64,000 nucleotides of DNA from Cerasibacillus quisquiliarum (GCF_014202495.1 NZ_JACHHA010000001.1:407170-471169); one strand, 5' to 3'; numbered from the stretch's first letter, positions 9,557-19,221 are shown. A program made the numbers and translations. The notes: generated by a model not told the origin, from the letters alone.

Positions 9557-11206
9557 ATGAGCACAATGATAAGAGATGACATGTTAAGTCAATTAAAAAG
9601 CGAAGAGCAACTTGATTTATTAGTAATAGGTGGGGGAATTACAGGTGCAGGTATTGTATTAGATGCAACAACAAGAGGGTTAAAAACTGCTGTTGTTGAT
9701 ATGCAGGATTTTGCTGCTGGAACATCAAGTCGTTCAACAAAGTTAGTACATGGCGGATTACGTTACTTGAAAGGACTTGAATTTAAACTTGTAGCTGAAG
9801 TAGGAAAAGAACGCGAAGTCGTCTATGAAAATGGGCCACATGTCACAACATCAGAATGGATGATGCTCCCTTTTCATAAAGGTGGAACATTCGGACCGTT
9901 AACAACAAATATCGGTTTACGTTTATATGATACATTAGCAGGTGTTAAAAAAAGTGAGCGGCGAAAAATGCTCAGCCGGGAAGAAACATTAGCTAAGGAA
10001 CCGCTTTTAAAAGAGTCAGGATTAAAGGGGGCAGGCTACTATGTTGAGTATAAAACGGATGATGCACGTTTAACGATTGAGGTAATAAAGAAAGCTGTCG
10101 AACATGGTGCAATTGCCGTCAATTATTTAAAAGTGACTGATTTTATTTATGAAAATGGAAAAGTCGTCGGTGTCCATGTTATTGACTTATTAACAAATGA
10201 GACGGATGAAATTTATGCTAAAAAAATAATTAATGCTTGTGGTCCATGGGTAGATGATTTACGAGAACTTGACAAATCGAAAAAAGGGAAACACTTATAT
10301 ATTACGAAAGGGGTTCATCTCGTTTTCTCAAATCGTGTATTTCCATTACAACAAGCGATCTATTTTGATGCACCTGATGGCCGAATGATTTTTGCCATCC
10401 CACGTGATAGTAAAACTTATGTAGGTACGACTGATACGCCATTTGAAGGAAATCTTGCTCAGCCGACGGCAACGGCTGAGGATCGTGATTACATTCTCCA
10501 TGCCATACATGAAATGTTCCCAACGCTTCATTTAACTGCGGCAGATGTAGAATCAAGTTGGGCTGGTGTACGACCATTGATTGCTGAAGATGGAAAGAAT
10601 CCTGATGAAATTTCCCGTAAAGATGAAATTTTTTATTCTGATTCTGGTCTACTATCAATCGCTGGTGGAAAACTAACCGGTTATCGAAAAATGGCTGAAC
10701 AAATCGTCGATATTGTAGTAAAGCAATTGAAAGAAGAAGAAGGCATATTATATTCAAGCTCTATAACAAAAGATTTACCGCTTGCAGGTGGAGAAGTGGG
10801 CGGGTCAAAAGGTTTTCAAGCTTTTAAAATACAAGCTATCAAAGAAGCTGTTCAAGTAGGAATAAGTGACAAGGATGCCGCGAGACTTGTTAAGCGATAT
10901 GGTACAAATGTTTATCGAATCGTCGACCTATATAAAAAAGAAAAGGGTTCACAATCAAGTGAAGCGATAGATCCACTCGTTTTAGCAGAACTAACTTATA
11001 GTATTTACAATGAATGGGTTTGTCGTCCAATCGATTTCTTTATTAGAAGAACCAGCGCGCTATTTTTCGATATTGATTGGGTACGAGAGCATAAACAATC
11101 CGTATGTGAACATATGGCGAAAGTCTTTCGATGGACAACAGAAGAACATCGAAAAGCTGTTAGTGAATTAGAAGATGCAATACAAGATGCCGTGCAATTT
11201 TTGTAA
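9557..11206 (+). CDS. glpD: Aerobic glycerol-3-phosphate dehydrogenase
   Basis: Membrane-associated flavoenzyme oxidising glycerol-3-phosphate to dihydroxyacetone phosphate and passing electrons to quinone. The 549-aa protein has the N-terminal FAD-binding GGGITGAG motif (residues 25-32), the SSRSTKLVHGGLRYL signature at about residues 59-73, and the C-terminal GlpD helical domain. The ATG at 9557 is used because GATAGGAGAT lies just upstream; the frame extends back to 9500, but that would begin inside the leader terminator. glpF and glpK are not present beside it. Confidence 0.96.
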   Translation: MSTMIRDDMLSQLKSEEQLDLLVIGGGITGAGIVLDATTRGLKTAVVDMQDFAAGTSSRSTKLVHGGLRYLKGLEFKLVAEVGKEREVVYENGPHVTTSEWMMLPFHKGGTFGPLTTNIGLRLYDTLAGVKKSERRKMLSREETLAKEPLLKESGLKGAGYYVEYKTDDARLTIEVIKKAVEHGAIAVNYLKVTDFIYENGKVVGVHVIDLLTNETDEIYAKKIINACGPWVDDLRELDKSKKGKHLYITKGVHLVFSNRVFPLQQAIYFDAPDGRMIFAIPRDSKTYVGTTDTPFEGNLAQPTATAEDRDYILHAIHEMFPTLHLTAADVESSWAGVRPLIAEDGKNPDEISRKDEIFYSDSGLLSIAGGKLTGYRKMAEQIVDIVVKQLKEEEGILYSSSITKDLPLAGGEVGGSKGFQAFKIQAIKEAVQVGISDKDAARLVKRYGTNVYRIVDLYKKEKGSQSSEAIDPLVLAELTYSIYNEWVCRPIDFFIRRTSALFFDIDWVREHKQSVCEHMAKVFRWTTEEHRKAVSELEDAIQDAVQFL

Positions 11207-11231
11207 AAAGAATAAAAGAGAGCTGTCAAGT

Positions 11232-11270
11232 AAGCAGAGAAATGGTTTCTCATTTTCTCTGCTTAAGTTA
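11232..11270 (+). terminator. Terminator after glpD
   Basis: AAGCAGAGAAA pairs with TTTCTCTGCTT around a 10-base loop, followed by a moderately T-rich AAGTTATTT. Confidence 0.7.
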
Positions 11271-11498
11271 TTTAATAATGTTTAGGGGATATGTATGAAG
11301 TAACTGTATGTATTACAAAATATCGCTAACTAACGAGAAAGAATAAATGATTCATCATGTGACTAAATTCATAGGTTGTTTTATATGATTAACGTCTCCT
11401 GTTTTGCATATATGACATGAAAGATGATATTTTTTATAAAATGTTATTAGAGTGCTCTAGATGAATCTAACTATTCGTCGAAATAAAGCTAGATATGT

Positions 11499-11504
11499 TA
11501 TAAT
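11499..11504 (+). promoter_or_regulatory. Extended -10 element before the TPR gene
   Basis: TGTTATAAT with the -10 hexamer at 11499-11504, about 38 bases before the start codon. No convincing -35 hexamer is seen. Confidence 0.45.
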
Positions 11505-11542
11505 TTGTACGGTGCAAATTATGAAAAGAGATTGGGGTTATT

Positions 11543-12535
11543 ATGCAAGAATCAATTAAGAAACAAAAGTTAAACAATGTTATCCCTTTTGTTCCTGAAG
11601 GAGATTTTTATTTTTCGCATGGTGTGAAAGCATTTAAAAAGAGAAAGTTCGACAATGCATTAAAATGGATTCAAAGAGCTGTAGAGAAGTCACCAGATGA
11701 TCCATTATATCAATGCCAAATGTCTATTATATATACTGAAATTGGCTTGTTTCATAAAGCGAATGAAGTTCTAACGAATGTATTAAAGACAGCGAATGAA
11801 CAATATAGTGACTGTTTTTATTTATTGGCGAATAATTATGCCCACCTCGGTTTATTATCTGATGCTAGAAAATATGCAGAAACATATTTGGAGCAAGAAC
11901 CAGATGGTGACTTCGCTGATGAGGCTGAAGAATTGTTAGAAATCATTGACTTAGAAGAACAAGATGATTGGCTATTAGATGATGAAGATGAATTAATTAT
12001 TTATCAAGAAACAGCCTTTTTTTATATGGAGACAATGAATTGGAAAAAGGCTCTACCTATTTTAGAAGAAATGTTGCTTCTTTTTCCCGACCATCAACAA
12101 GCAAAACATGATTATGCACAAGCTTTATTTTTTTTAGGAGAAAAAGAGGCTGCATATCAAGTCGAATGGGCAGAATTAGAAAAAAACCCATCTTCTTTAA
12201 ATAGTGTGACAAATTTAGCTTTATTTTATTATATAGATAAACGACAATCGGAATATGAATCACTCATTCGTGCATTACTAAATATATACCCGATGCATGA
12301 CCATCAAAAGTTAAGATTAGCCACCGTACTTGGACGAACTGGCTACTATGAAACAGCTTATAACCGTTTTCGAATGATTAATAAAGAAGCAGTAAAAGGA
12401 CATCTATCATATTATAGATGGTACAGTTACACTCTTTATCATCTTGGAAAGAAAGATAAGGCTTTAACAATTTGGAAAGAAGGATGTAAGAAACATCCAA
12501 TGATGTTAAAAGAAGTACATCCATGGGATAGATGA
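11543..12535 (+). CDS. Tetratricopeptide repeat protein (YvcD-like)
   Basis: A 330-aa cytoplasmic protein made of helical TPR-type units: FYFSHGVKAFKKRKFDNALK at residues ~23-42, and further units near residues 65-110, 155-200 and 230-310. An acidic linker (LEEQDDWLLDDEDE, about residues 137-150) separates two TPR blocks. TPR proteins are interaction scaffolds; no partner can be named. The position just before trxB matches B. subtilis yvcD, although that protein is longer. The start ATG follows GATTGGGG. Confidence 0.75.
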   Translation: MQESIKKQKLNNVIPFVPEGDFYFSHGVKAFKKRKFDNALKWIQRAVEKSPDDPLYQCQMSIIYTEIGLFHKANEVLTNVLKTANEQYSDCFYLLANNYAHLGLLSDARKYAETYLEQEPDGDFADEAEELLEIIDLEEQDDWLLDDEDELIIYQETAFFYMETMNWKKALPILEEMLLLFPDHQQAKHDYAQALFFLGEKEAAYQVEWAELEKNPSSLNSVTNLALFYYIDKRQSEYESLIRALLNIYPMHDHQKLRLATVLGRTGYYETAYNRFRMINKEAVKGHLSYYRWYSYTLYHLGKKDKALTIWKEGCKKHPMMLKEVHPWDR

Positions 12536-12576
12536 GCAAATAGATAGACGAAATGTGTTAATTCTTATACGCTTAG

Positions 12577-13569
<993 letters not shown>

Positions 13570-13733
13570 ATAGAAAATGAGACTTGGACAAAATCATTTT
13601 TAATCTTCCATAAAGTATACAGAGAATGATAATGCGTTATACGCTCTTGATTAGTCTAGGACTGTTATTCATTGTCTGCCCTTTTCTTAAAGTAATTTCA
13701 ATTTAACGCCTTTGTAACACAGGCGAAACAAAT

Positions 13734-13750
13734 ATCTCATATAATGAGAT
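13734..13750. repeat. Palindrome ATCTCAT-ATA-ATGAGAT
   Basis: Perfect 7+3+7 dyad that includes a TATAAT hexamer (13740-13745), placed 42 bases before the terminator. It could be an operator over a -10 box; no adequately spaced -35 was found. Confidence 0.35.
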
Positions 13751-13791
13751 TAATAATGACCCCCCTTTTTAATTATAAGATATATTTTTTT

Positions 13792-13827
13792 AGCACAGAT
13801 TTCTCTCTCATCTGTGCTTTTTTTTGT
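13792..13827 (+). terminator. Strong terminator upstream of rapZ
   Basis: AGCACAGAT / ATCTGTGCT stem with an 8-base loop and a run of eight Ts. It lies 223 bases after trxB, so it ends either a long trxB 3' UTR or a short separate transcript. Confidence 0.85.
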
Positions 13828-13862
13828 TTGAAAATAGGTCGACCTAAAGCTACTTCAGAAAA

Positions 13863-13892
13863 TTGGTATGTCCCTGATATTCATTGTATACT
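13863..13892 (+). promoter_or_regulatory. Probable sigma-A promoter of the rapZ operon
   Basis: TTGGTA (13863-13868), 18-bp spacer, TATACT (13887-13892), about 85 bases before the rapZ start. Confidence 0.6.
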
Positions 13893-13977
13893 ATATTATA
13901 CATATGTTTTTTTATAGTACTTAATGCATATTCATAAGATAACGGCTATTAAAGTAGCGATAGAAAGGAGAGTATGC

Positions 13978-14862
13978 ATGACAAAACAACGAAGTGAGAC
14001 AAAATTAGTCATTATCACTGGCATGTCCGGTGCTGGAAAAACAGTGGCCATACAAAGTTTTGAAGACTTAGGTTATTATTGTGTTGATAATTTACCACCA
14101 ACATTATTACCTAAATTTCTTGAGCTAATGAAAGACTCTACAAATACGATTCAAAAAGTTGCTCTTGTTATCGACTTACGAGCGCGTGAATTTTTTGATA
14201 GCTTATTCGACTCTTTAGACGCCTTAAGTGATGAGGAATCTTTTGATGAACATATATTGTTTTTAGATGCGGAAGATGAGCAACTCGTCAGCCGTTATAA
14301 AGAAACAAGGCGGTCTCATCCATTAGCTGTCGGTGATTTACCATTAAAAGGAATCCAACAAGAACGGCTTTTATTAGATGAGTTAAAAGGGCGTGCCCAG
14401 CATATAATCGATACAACGAATTTAAAACCGAAAGAGCTCCGTGAGAAAATTTTAAAAACATATAGCGAAGAAGAACAAGAAGTATTTTCAGTTCATATGC
14501 TATCATTCGGATTTAAATATGGATTACCAATTGATGCTGATTTAGTTTTCGACGTACGGTTTTTGCCAAATCCGCATTACGTCCCAAATTTGCAACCATT
14601 AACAGGATTAAATGCTGATGTATCATCCTATGTTTTTAAATGGTCTGATACACAGAAATTCCAAGAGAAAGTATTAGATTTACTTGAGTTTATGCTCCCG
14701 TTATATAAAAAGGAAGGAAAATCTCAGCTTGTTATCGCAATTGGATGTACGGGAGGACAACATCGCTCAGTTGCATTATCCGAGTATTTCGCTAAAGTCC
14801 TTTCGCAAGATTATATAACACATATTACACATCGTGATATAGATAAACGGAAGGGACAGTAG
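13978..14862 (+). CDS. rapZ: RNase adapter RapZ / nucleotide-binding protein YvcJ
   Basis: P-loop protein binding ATP and GTP; the E. coli homologue controls GlmS through small RNA decay, and the Bacillus YvcJ role is less clear (linked to competence). The 294-aa protein has Walker A GMSGAGKT at residues 15-22 and the conserved C-terminal CTGGQHRSV segment. The ATG at 13978 is used because AGAAAGGAGAG lies just upstream; an upstream in-frame ATG at 13924 lacks a site. It starts the rapZ-glmR-whiA-crh cluster, with a 4-base gap to glmR. Confidence 0.92.
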   Translation: MTKQRSETKLVIITGMSGAGKTVAIQSFEDLGYYCVDNLPPTLLPKFLELMKDSTNTIQKVALVIDLRAREFFDSLFDSLDALSDEESFDEHILFLDAEDEQLVSRYKETRRSHPLAVGDLPLKGIQQERLLLDELKGRAQHIIDTTNLKPKELREKILKTYSEEEQEVFSVHMLSFGFKYGLPIDADLVFDVRFLPNPHYVPNLQPLTGLNADVSSYVFKWSDTQKFQEKVLDLLEFMLPLYKKEGKSQLVIAIGCTGGQHRSVALSEYFAKVLSQDYITHITHRDIDKRKGQ

Positions 14863-14866
14863 GCCA

Positions 14867-15832
14867 ATGAGTACAATTCAAAATCCCCCCCGGATTGTTG
14901 TGATTGGTGGCGGGACAGGCATGCCCGTTTTATTACGTGGCTTAAAGAATAAGCCGATTGATTTAACAGCGTTAGTGACAGTAGCTGATGATGGTGGGAG
15001 CACAGGAAGGTTACGTCAAGAAATCGATATGCCTGCACCAGGTGATATTAGAAATGTCATTGCAGCGATGTCAGATGTTGAACCAATATTAATTGATTTA
15101 TTTCAGTACCGTTTTTCAATTGATAACGGTTTATCTGGTCATTCGTTGGGTAATTTACTATTGGCGGCGATGGCTTCTGTTACAGGCGATTTTTATACGG
15201 GTGTTAAAGAGTTATCTCGCGTATTTGGAGTAAAAGGAAAGATTTATCCTATTTCTAATGAGAATTTACAACTCCATGCGCAAATGACTGATGGAACGAT
15301 TGTTTCAGGTGAGTCAAACATTCCATTAGCACGTAAAAAAATAAAGCGTATCTTTTTAACACCAGAACATGTTCAACCATTTCCGTATGCTGTTGAAGCA
15401 ATTAAAGAAGCAGACCTTGTCGTTATTTCACCTGGAAGTCTTTATACGAGTATATTACCGAATTTAATCATTCCAGGAATCGATAAAGCACTTCAAAAGA
15501 CAAGCGCTAAGGTCGTATACGTTTGTAATGTGATGACACAATTAGGTGAAACGACGAATTATACCGCAGCTGATCATGCACAAGCTATAAACGATCATAT
15601 AGGTGATAACTGTATAGATGCTATTATTGTCCATAATGAAGCTATTAGTAAAGAAGTACGCGATCGATATGCATTAGAGCAAGCAGCACCAGTTTTATTA
15701 GATCGAAATCGATTAATCGATATGGGAATTGAAGTGATAGAAGGTGATATTATAACGCATCAATATGAAACAGTCCGTCATGATACGGAAAAAATTTCTA
15801 CATTATTACATTCATTAGTTGTTAAGAAATAA
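14867..15832 (+). CDS. glmR: Gluconeogenesis factor GlmR (YvcK, CofD-like)
   Basis: UDP-GlcNAc-binding regulator needed for cell-wall precursor supply during gluconeogenic growth; in B. subtilis it stimulates GlmS. The 321-aa CofD-like protein has the N-terminal GGGTGMPVLLRGLK motif (residues ~16-29), the VADDGGSTGRLR segment and the SPGSLYTSI phosphate-binding loop. It follows rapZ by 4 bases and precedes whiA, the conserved trio order in Firmicutes. Confidence 0.93.
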   Translation: MSTIQNPPRIVVIGGGTGMPVLLRGLKNKPIDLTALVTVADDGGSTGRLRQEIDMPAPGDIRNVIAAMSDVEPILIDLFQYRFSIDNGLSGHSLGNLLLAAMASVTGDFYTGVKELSRVFGVKGKIYPISNENLQLHAQMTDGTIVSGESNIPLARKKIKRIFLTPEHVQPFPYAVEAIKEADLVVISPGSLYTSILPNLIIPGIDKALQKTSAKVVYVCNVMTQLGETTNYTAADHAQAINDHIGDNCIDAIIVHNEAISKEVRDRYALEQAAPVLLDRNRLIDMGIEVIEGDIITHQYETVRHDTEKISTLLHSLVVKK

Positions 15833-15850
15833 AAAGAAGGAGGGAGCAGT

Positions 15851-16792
15851 TTGTCCTTTGCTTCTGAAATAAAAAATGAGTTAACACGAATTGAATCAGA
15901 TTCATCATGTATGATAGCTGAATTATCTGCATTAATTCGTATGAATGGCGTCATTTCATTTTCTGAGCATGGCTATGCTTTAGACATACCAACGGAAAAT
16001 GCCGCAATAGCGAGAAGAATTTATTCCTTAATCAAAGCAATGTATCAATTACCTATTGATTTGCTCGTTCGCAAGAAAATGAAACTAAAGAAGAACAATG
16101 TGTATATCGTTAGAATTACGACGAAGGTCCGTGAGCTACTTCAAGATTTAAAAATCTTTGATGAGGAACCATACACATTTGTTCATAACATATCAGATGA
16201 AATTGTAGCGAAAAAGTGTTGTAAACGTGCTTATCTACGTGGTGCATTTTTAGCAGGCGGTTCGATTAACAATCCAGAAACATCATCATATCATTTAGAA
16301 ATATTCAATGTCTATAAAGAGCATAATCAAGCACTATGTGATTTGATGAATGAGTTTGACTTAAGGGCAAAACAATTAAAAAGAAGAAATGGATTTATCG
16401 TTTACTTAAAAGAAGCGGAAAAAATTACTGAATTTCTAAGTATCATTGGTGCACATAATGCATTATTTAAATTTGAAGATGTTCGGATTGTCCGCGATAT
16501 GAGAAATTCAGTCAACCGACTCGTCAACTGTGAAACAGCAAATATAAATAAAACAATAGGTGCTGCTTTTAGACAAATGGAAAACATTAAATTGATTGAA
16601 CGAACGATTGGGCTAGATGCCTTGCCAGAAAAACTAAAGGAAGTCGCGATTACAAGAATGAATCATGAAGAAGTTTCATTAAAGGAATTAGGTGAATTGA
16701 TCCCGAGTGGAAAAATATCCAAATCAGGGGTTAATCATCGGATGAAAAGAATTGATGAAATTGCCGATAAAATTCGTAAAGGAAAAATGTAA
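15851..16792 (+). CDS. whiA: DNA-binding protein WhiA
   Basis: A 313-aa protein with an N-terminal LAGLIDADG-like domain ([17 protein letters not shown] near residues 129-145) and a C-terminal helix-turn-helix domain ([20 protein letters not shown] near 276-295). WhiA controls sporulation genes in Streptomyces; in B. subtilis YvcL affects cell division and chromosome segregation. The start is TTG 15851, with AGAAGGAGGG directly upstream. It is the third gene of the cluster, and crh follows under an additional promoter-like sequence. Confidence 0.93.
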   Translation: MSFASEIKNELTRIESDSSCMIAELSALIRMNGVISFSEHGYALDIPTENAAIARRIYSLIKAMYQLPIDLLVRKKMKLKKNNVYIVRITTKVRELLQDLKIFDEEPYTFVHNISDEIVAKKCCKRAYLRGAFLAGGSINNPETSSYHLEIFNVYKEHNQALCDLMNEFDLRAKQLKRRNGFIVYLKEAEKITEFLSIIGAHNALFKFEDVRIVRDMRNSVNRLVNCETANINKTIGAAFRQMENIKLIERTIGLDALPEKLKEVAITRMNHEEVSLKELGELIPSGKISKSGVNHRMKRIDEIADKIRKGKM

Positions 16793-16812
16793 AGTAGCAT
16801 AATAGAAGATAA

Positions 16813-16841
16813 TTAACGTTTTCAAAGAAACATGGTATAAT
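16813..16841 (+). promoter_or_regulatory. Probable promoter of crh
   Basis: TTAACG (16813-16818), 17-bp spacer, TATAAT (16836-16841), 70 bases before crh. This would let crh be made independently of whiA. Confidence 0.5.
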
Positions 16842-16911
16842 AAAAATATTTATAGCCGGATTTTTTAACGCCTATTGAGAGCGTTTCCTAAGATTGGAGA
16901 GGATGATATCA

Positions 16912-17166
16912 TTGGTTGAAAAAACAGTTACAATAGAATTAGAAACAGGCCTACAGGCACGTCCAGCAGCACAATTCGTTCAAGAAGCAAATCGTTATTC
17001 ATCCCATATTTTTTTAGAAAAAGACGGGAAAAAAATTAACGCTAAAAGTATTATGGGATTAATGAGTTTAGCGATTACTAAAGGTGAAACAGTAACATTA
17101 ATAGCAGACGGTCCAGACGAAGAAGCGGCATTAAACCATTTAATTAGTTTTGTCTCTAAATCCTAA
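16912..17166 (+). CDS. crh: HPr-like catabolite repression protein Crh
   Basis: HPr paralogue that acts only in regulation: HprK phosphorylates Ser46 and P-Ser-Crh then serves as a CcpA cofactor. In this 84-aa frame residue 15 is Gln (GLQARPA) where HPr has the PTS-active His, while Ser46 is kept in NAKSIMG. These two residues distinguish Crh from HPr. The TTG at 16912 is chosen because GGAGAGG sits 9 bases upstream and it gives the standard N-terminus; the frame opens at 16894, but an ATG at 16903 abuts the ribosome binding site. Confidence 0.93.
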   Translation: MVEKTVTIELETGLQARPAAQFVQEANRYSSHIFLEKDGKKINAKSIMGLMSLAITKGETVTLIADGPDEEAALNHLISFVSKS

Positions 17167-17231
17167 ATCTGTGCTTGTGAAGTTTATAACAATTGTAAAC
17201 CGTGCTTATCTGGAATAAAGGATTCAGAACT

Positions 17232-17268
17232 AAACCGGTAGAGAATGTATTTCTAGGCCGGTTTTTTC
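17232..17268 (+). terminator. Terminator after crh
   Basis: AACCGG / CCGGTT outer stem, extended by TAGAG / TTCTA, then TTTTTT. Confidence 0.75.
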
Positions 17269-17342
17269 ATTTGAATGAAGTAGCTGCATGATAGTTGTGA
17301 TTTAAGTATCGAAATCTCCCTTTAAATGCAGAGAGTAGATCT

Positions 17343-17442
17343 AAGGTCCCTCTACTCCCGTACGGATTAATGCGTAGTAGAGCGTTACACTCAACTCCGT
17401 ACGGATTTCTTAAAAATGAGCACTTGATAAGGAGTAGACCTT
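17343..17442. repeat. 100-bp folded element with paired CCGTACGG palindromes
   Basis: The outer arms AAGGTC-cctc-TACTCC (17343-17358) and GGAGTAGACCTT (17431-17442) are complementary apart from the 4-base insert. Inside, the self-complementary octamer CCGTACGG occurs twice (17358-17365 and 17397-17404) and each copy is followed by ATT. The whole could fold as a two-tier hairpin RNA or be a degenerate mobile repeat. Neither strand codes for a plausible protein. Confidence 0.55.
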
Positions 17443-17595
17443 CCACACTGTAAAATATTCCTATGATCGTATAATAACATGCAGAATAAAGTTTTATCCT
17501 TTCGCCGTTATATAAATTGGCAAATATTTATTATCATGATGAGTAGAACAGGGTGACAAAACTTTGATTCAGCCGAATAGATACATAACATAATA

Positions 17596-17636
17596 AAAAA
17601 TGCTTTCCAATAGACAAAATTGGAAAGCATTTTCTT
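17596..17636 (-). terminator. Terminator after clpP
   Basis: On the minus strand, AATGCTTTCCAAT pairs with ATTGGAAAGCATT around a 7-base loop, followed by a T run, immediately after the clpP stop. Confidence 0.85.
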
Positions 17637-17640
17637 TCTA

Positions 17641-18228
17641 TTATTTATCTTTTCGTTCAAGAATACTGTCTATTAATCCATATTCAACAGCAGCAGGAGC
17701 TGTCATGAAATTGTCACGGTCCGTATCGCGTTCAATGACTTCAATCGGTTGCCCAGTTCTTTCAGAAAGAATTTGGTTCATTTTATCACGCATTTGTAAA
17801 ATACGCTTTGCGTGAATTTCAATGTCTGCTGCTTGACCTTGTGTTCCACCTAATGGTTGGTGAATCATTATTTCACTATTCGGTAATGCATAGCGTTTAC
17901 CTTTTTCACCAGCAGCAAGTAAAAAAGCCCCCATAGATGCAGCCATACCGATACAAATAGTTGATACATCTGATTTAATAAATTGCATGGTATCGTAAAT
18001 AGCCATTCCAGCTGTGATAGAACCACCTGGTGAGTTAATATATAGTGAAATATCTTTACCTGGGTCTTCTGCTTCTAGAAATAAGAGCTGAGCAACGATA
18101 GAGTTCGCTACATTATCATCAATTGCGCTCCCTAACATAATGATTCTGTCTTTTAATAAACGTGAATAAATATCATACGCACGCTCTCCACGATTTGTTT
18201 GTTCAACAACTGTAGGAATTAAATGCAT
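17641..18228 (-). CDS. clpP: ATP-dependent Clp protease proteolytic subunit
   Basis: Serine protease that forms the 14-subunit chamber used by ClpC, ClpX and ClpE. The protein is 195 aa from the ATG at 18228, which has AAGGAGG 9 bases upstream; the frame extends two codons to a TTG. With this numbering the catalytic triad is Ser98 (MAASMGA), His123 (IMIHQPLGG) and Asp172 (DTDRDNF), exactly as in Bacillus ClpP. A CtsR box lies upstream, so it should be heat- and stress-induced. Confidence 0.97.
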   Translation of the reverse strand: MHLIPTVVEQTNRGERAYDIYSRLLKDRIIMLGSAIDDNVANSIVAQLLFLEAEDPGKDISLYINSPGGSITAGMAIYDTMQFIKSDVSTICIGMAASMGAFLLAAGEKGKRYALPNSEIMIHQPLGGTQGQAADIEIHAKRILQMRDKMNQILSERTGQPIEVIERDTDRDNFMTAPAAVEYGLIDSILERKDK

Positions 18229-18285
18229 TTTCAATTTCCTCCTTAAATGACAATAATATGAAGTCTTATTTTATCATAAACTAAA

Positions 18286-18302
18286 GGTCAATGAAGGTCA
18301 AA
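18286..18302. promoter_or_regulatory. CtsR operator upstream of clpP
   Basis: Heptad direct repeat GGTCAAT-GAA-GGTCAAA, matching the CtsR consensus (A/G)GTCAAA-N3-(A/G)GTCAAA with one difference. It is 57-74 bases before the clpP start; an extended -10-like TATGATAAAAT follows it on the minus strand. Confidence 0.88.
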
Positions 18303-18428
18303 CATAAAGATTATAATTTGTTTATATCATCCATATTAACCGATTATCCTTTGAAATAAACAATTTATTTCAAAGGGACTTGTCATAAAATATAAAAAGC
18401 GATATAATAAAACTTGTGTCATTAATAT

Positions 18429-18502
18429 GCGCCCGTAGCTCAGCTGGATAGAGCAATGGATTCCGGTTCCATGTGTCGGGGGTTCGAGTCCTCTCGGGCG
18501 CG
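18429..18502 (+). tRNA. tRNA-Arg (anticodon CCG)
   Basis: Full cloverleaf: acceptor GCGCCCG / CGGGCGC, D arm GCTC / GAGC, anticodon stem ATGGA / TCCAT with loop TTCCGGT (anticodon CCG), and T loop TTCGAGT. The CCA end is not encoded. A terminator follows at 18522. Its 3' end is a plausible integration site; see the adjacent integrase remnant. Confidence 0.96.
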
Positions 18503-18508
18503 TTTGTT

Positions 18509-18592
18509 TTAAACTATTGTTTGGCAAAGGATAGAGAGCATTCTATCTTTTGCCTTTTTTTGTTTTTCGGTCACGAATTGGTCACATCGCTT
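18509..18592 (-). pseudogene. Possible C-terminal remnant of a tyrosine integrase
   Basis: On the minus strand a 27-codon open stretch, directly preceded by a stop, reads CDQFVTEKQKKAKDRM near its beginning and ends at a TAA (18509-18511) 7 bases from the tRNA 3' end. A basic tail with DQFVTE is reminiscent of phage integrase C-termini encoded beside tRNA genes. This is recognition from a very short segment; the same DNA also forms the tRNA terminator, so chance is possible. Confidence 0.35.
18522..18565 (+). terminator. Terminator after tRNA-Arg
   Basis: GGCAAAGGATAGA pairs with TCTATCTTTTGCC (one G-T pair) around a 6-base loop, then TTTTTTTG. Confidence 0.85.
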
Positions 18593-18671
18593 TCAAAATA
18601 CAACTTTAATCAAATATTAAAAATCATTTTATGTTGAAAATCGCAATAAAAGCCTGAAAGCATGTTACAGT

Positions 18672-18764
18672 GGGACGAGACTGGGGCCTGTAAGTTTCGA
18701 AGTTAGATATATGATAGATGGTGAATTTTACAAAGATAAAATAAATAATGTGAAAGGTAGATGA
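18672..18764 (+). pseudogene. 3' remnant of a gene overlapping an immunity-like gene
   Basis: A reading frame carrying GPVSFEVRYMIDGEF and ending in a basic stretch stops at TGA 18762-18764, overlapping the next ATG as ATGA. That 4-base overlap is typical of translationally coupled pairs such as toxin then immunity gene. Upstream the frame soon degenerates and a shift near 18684 would join GRDW to GP. No start or N-terminal domain is left. The toxin assignment is inference from context. Confidence 0.35.
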
Positions 18765-19216
18765 AAGTGCCTAAAGAATTTGAAGATTATTTCTTAGAAT
18801 TACAAGTGAATATGGTAGGGGTTTGTTTAAGAATATGTAAATCATAAAGCAAACGATATTTATATTTATTGCTCCTATGAGTCAAGTGTATATGTGTTTA
18901 ATGTTTTTTTAAGATAAAAAATAATGTTTATCGTAAACATCAATTAAATAATATTTCAAATGAGTTCGATACATCAATTGCTAAGCAAGAAGCATTATTA
19001 GATATTGGGATTAAAAATTTAGAGGAATTGCATAATAAATGTAAAGAATTCAATCGTGATATGCCGACCGAAATGAAATTGCATTACAATGTTCAGAGTA
19101 ATAAACTAAATGGTAGGTATCGTTATGATTTAGTTTATTCAAATGATGAATTATTGCATCCTAACGACATTTTCAATGAGTGGTTTGAAGAAGTTAAAAA
19201 AGAAATAGAAAAATAA
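18761..19216 (+). pseudogene. Frameshifted immunity/antitoxin-like protein
   Basis: Starting at ATG 18761 (GAAAGG upstream) the frame reads KVPKEFEDYFLELQVNMVG and then stops at the TAA in gtaaatcataaagc. Removing one A near 18830 restores EYVNHKANDIYIYCSYES; a 7-T run near 18910 then needs one extra T to continue into the last open part, which contains NRDMPTEMKLHYN and ends NEWFEEVKKEIEK. Repaired, it would be about 150 aa. The pattern resembles small cytoplasmic immunity proteins of Bacillus polymorphic toxins (possibly DUF600/YezG-like, not certain). The intact 3' part could be expressed only as a 62-aa fragment. Confidence 0.6.
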
Positions 19217-19221
19217 TTAAT

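Larger units (their letters stand above)
11207..11542. other. 336-bp intergenic region between glpD and the TPR gene
   Basis: Contains the glpD terminator (11232-11270) and a promoter-like TATAAT at 11499-11504 for the next gene. The roughly 220 bases between them show no ORF, repeat or RNA structure that could be recognised. Confidence 0.5.
13570..13977. other. 408-bp gap where many Bacillus carry a Nudix gene
   Basis: In B. subtilis the Nudix hydrolase gene yvcI lies between trxB and rapZ (yvcJ). Here no ORF or recognisable remnant is visible. The gap holds a palindrome (13734-13750), a strong terminator (13792-13827) and the rapZ promoter (13863-13892). Confidence 0.5.
17167..17640. other. 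474-bp region between convergent crh and clpP
   Basis: Contains the crh terminator, the folded element at 17343-17442 and the clpP terminator. The rest (about 17270-17340 and 17443-17595) is AT-rich with no coding signal. Confidence 0.5.

Noticed and set aside
16801..16850. Catabolite-responsive element before crh
   Set aside because: AATTAACGTTTTCA matches the cre core only partly and lacks the left TG; too weak to claim.
18336..18527. Minus-strand ORF containing RPRGLEPPTHG
   Set aside because: It is the reverse complement of the tRNA-Arg gene, a common shadow translation.
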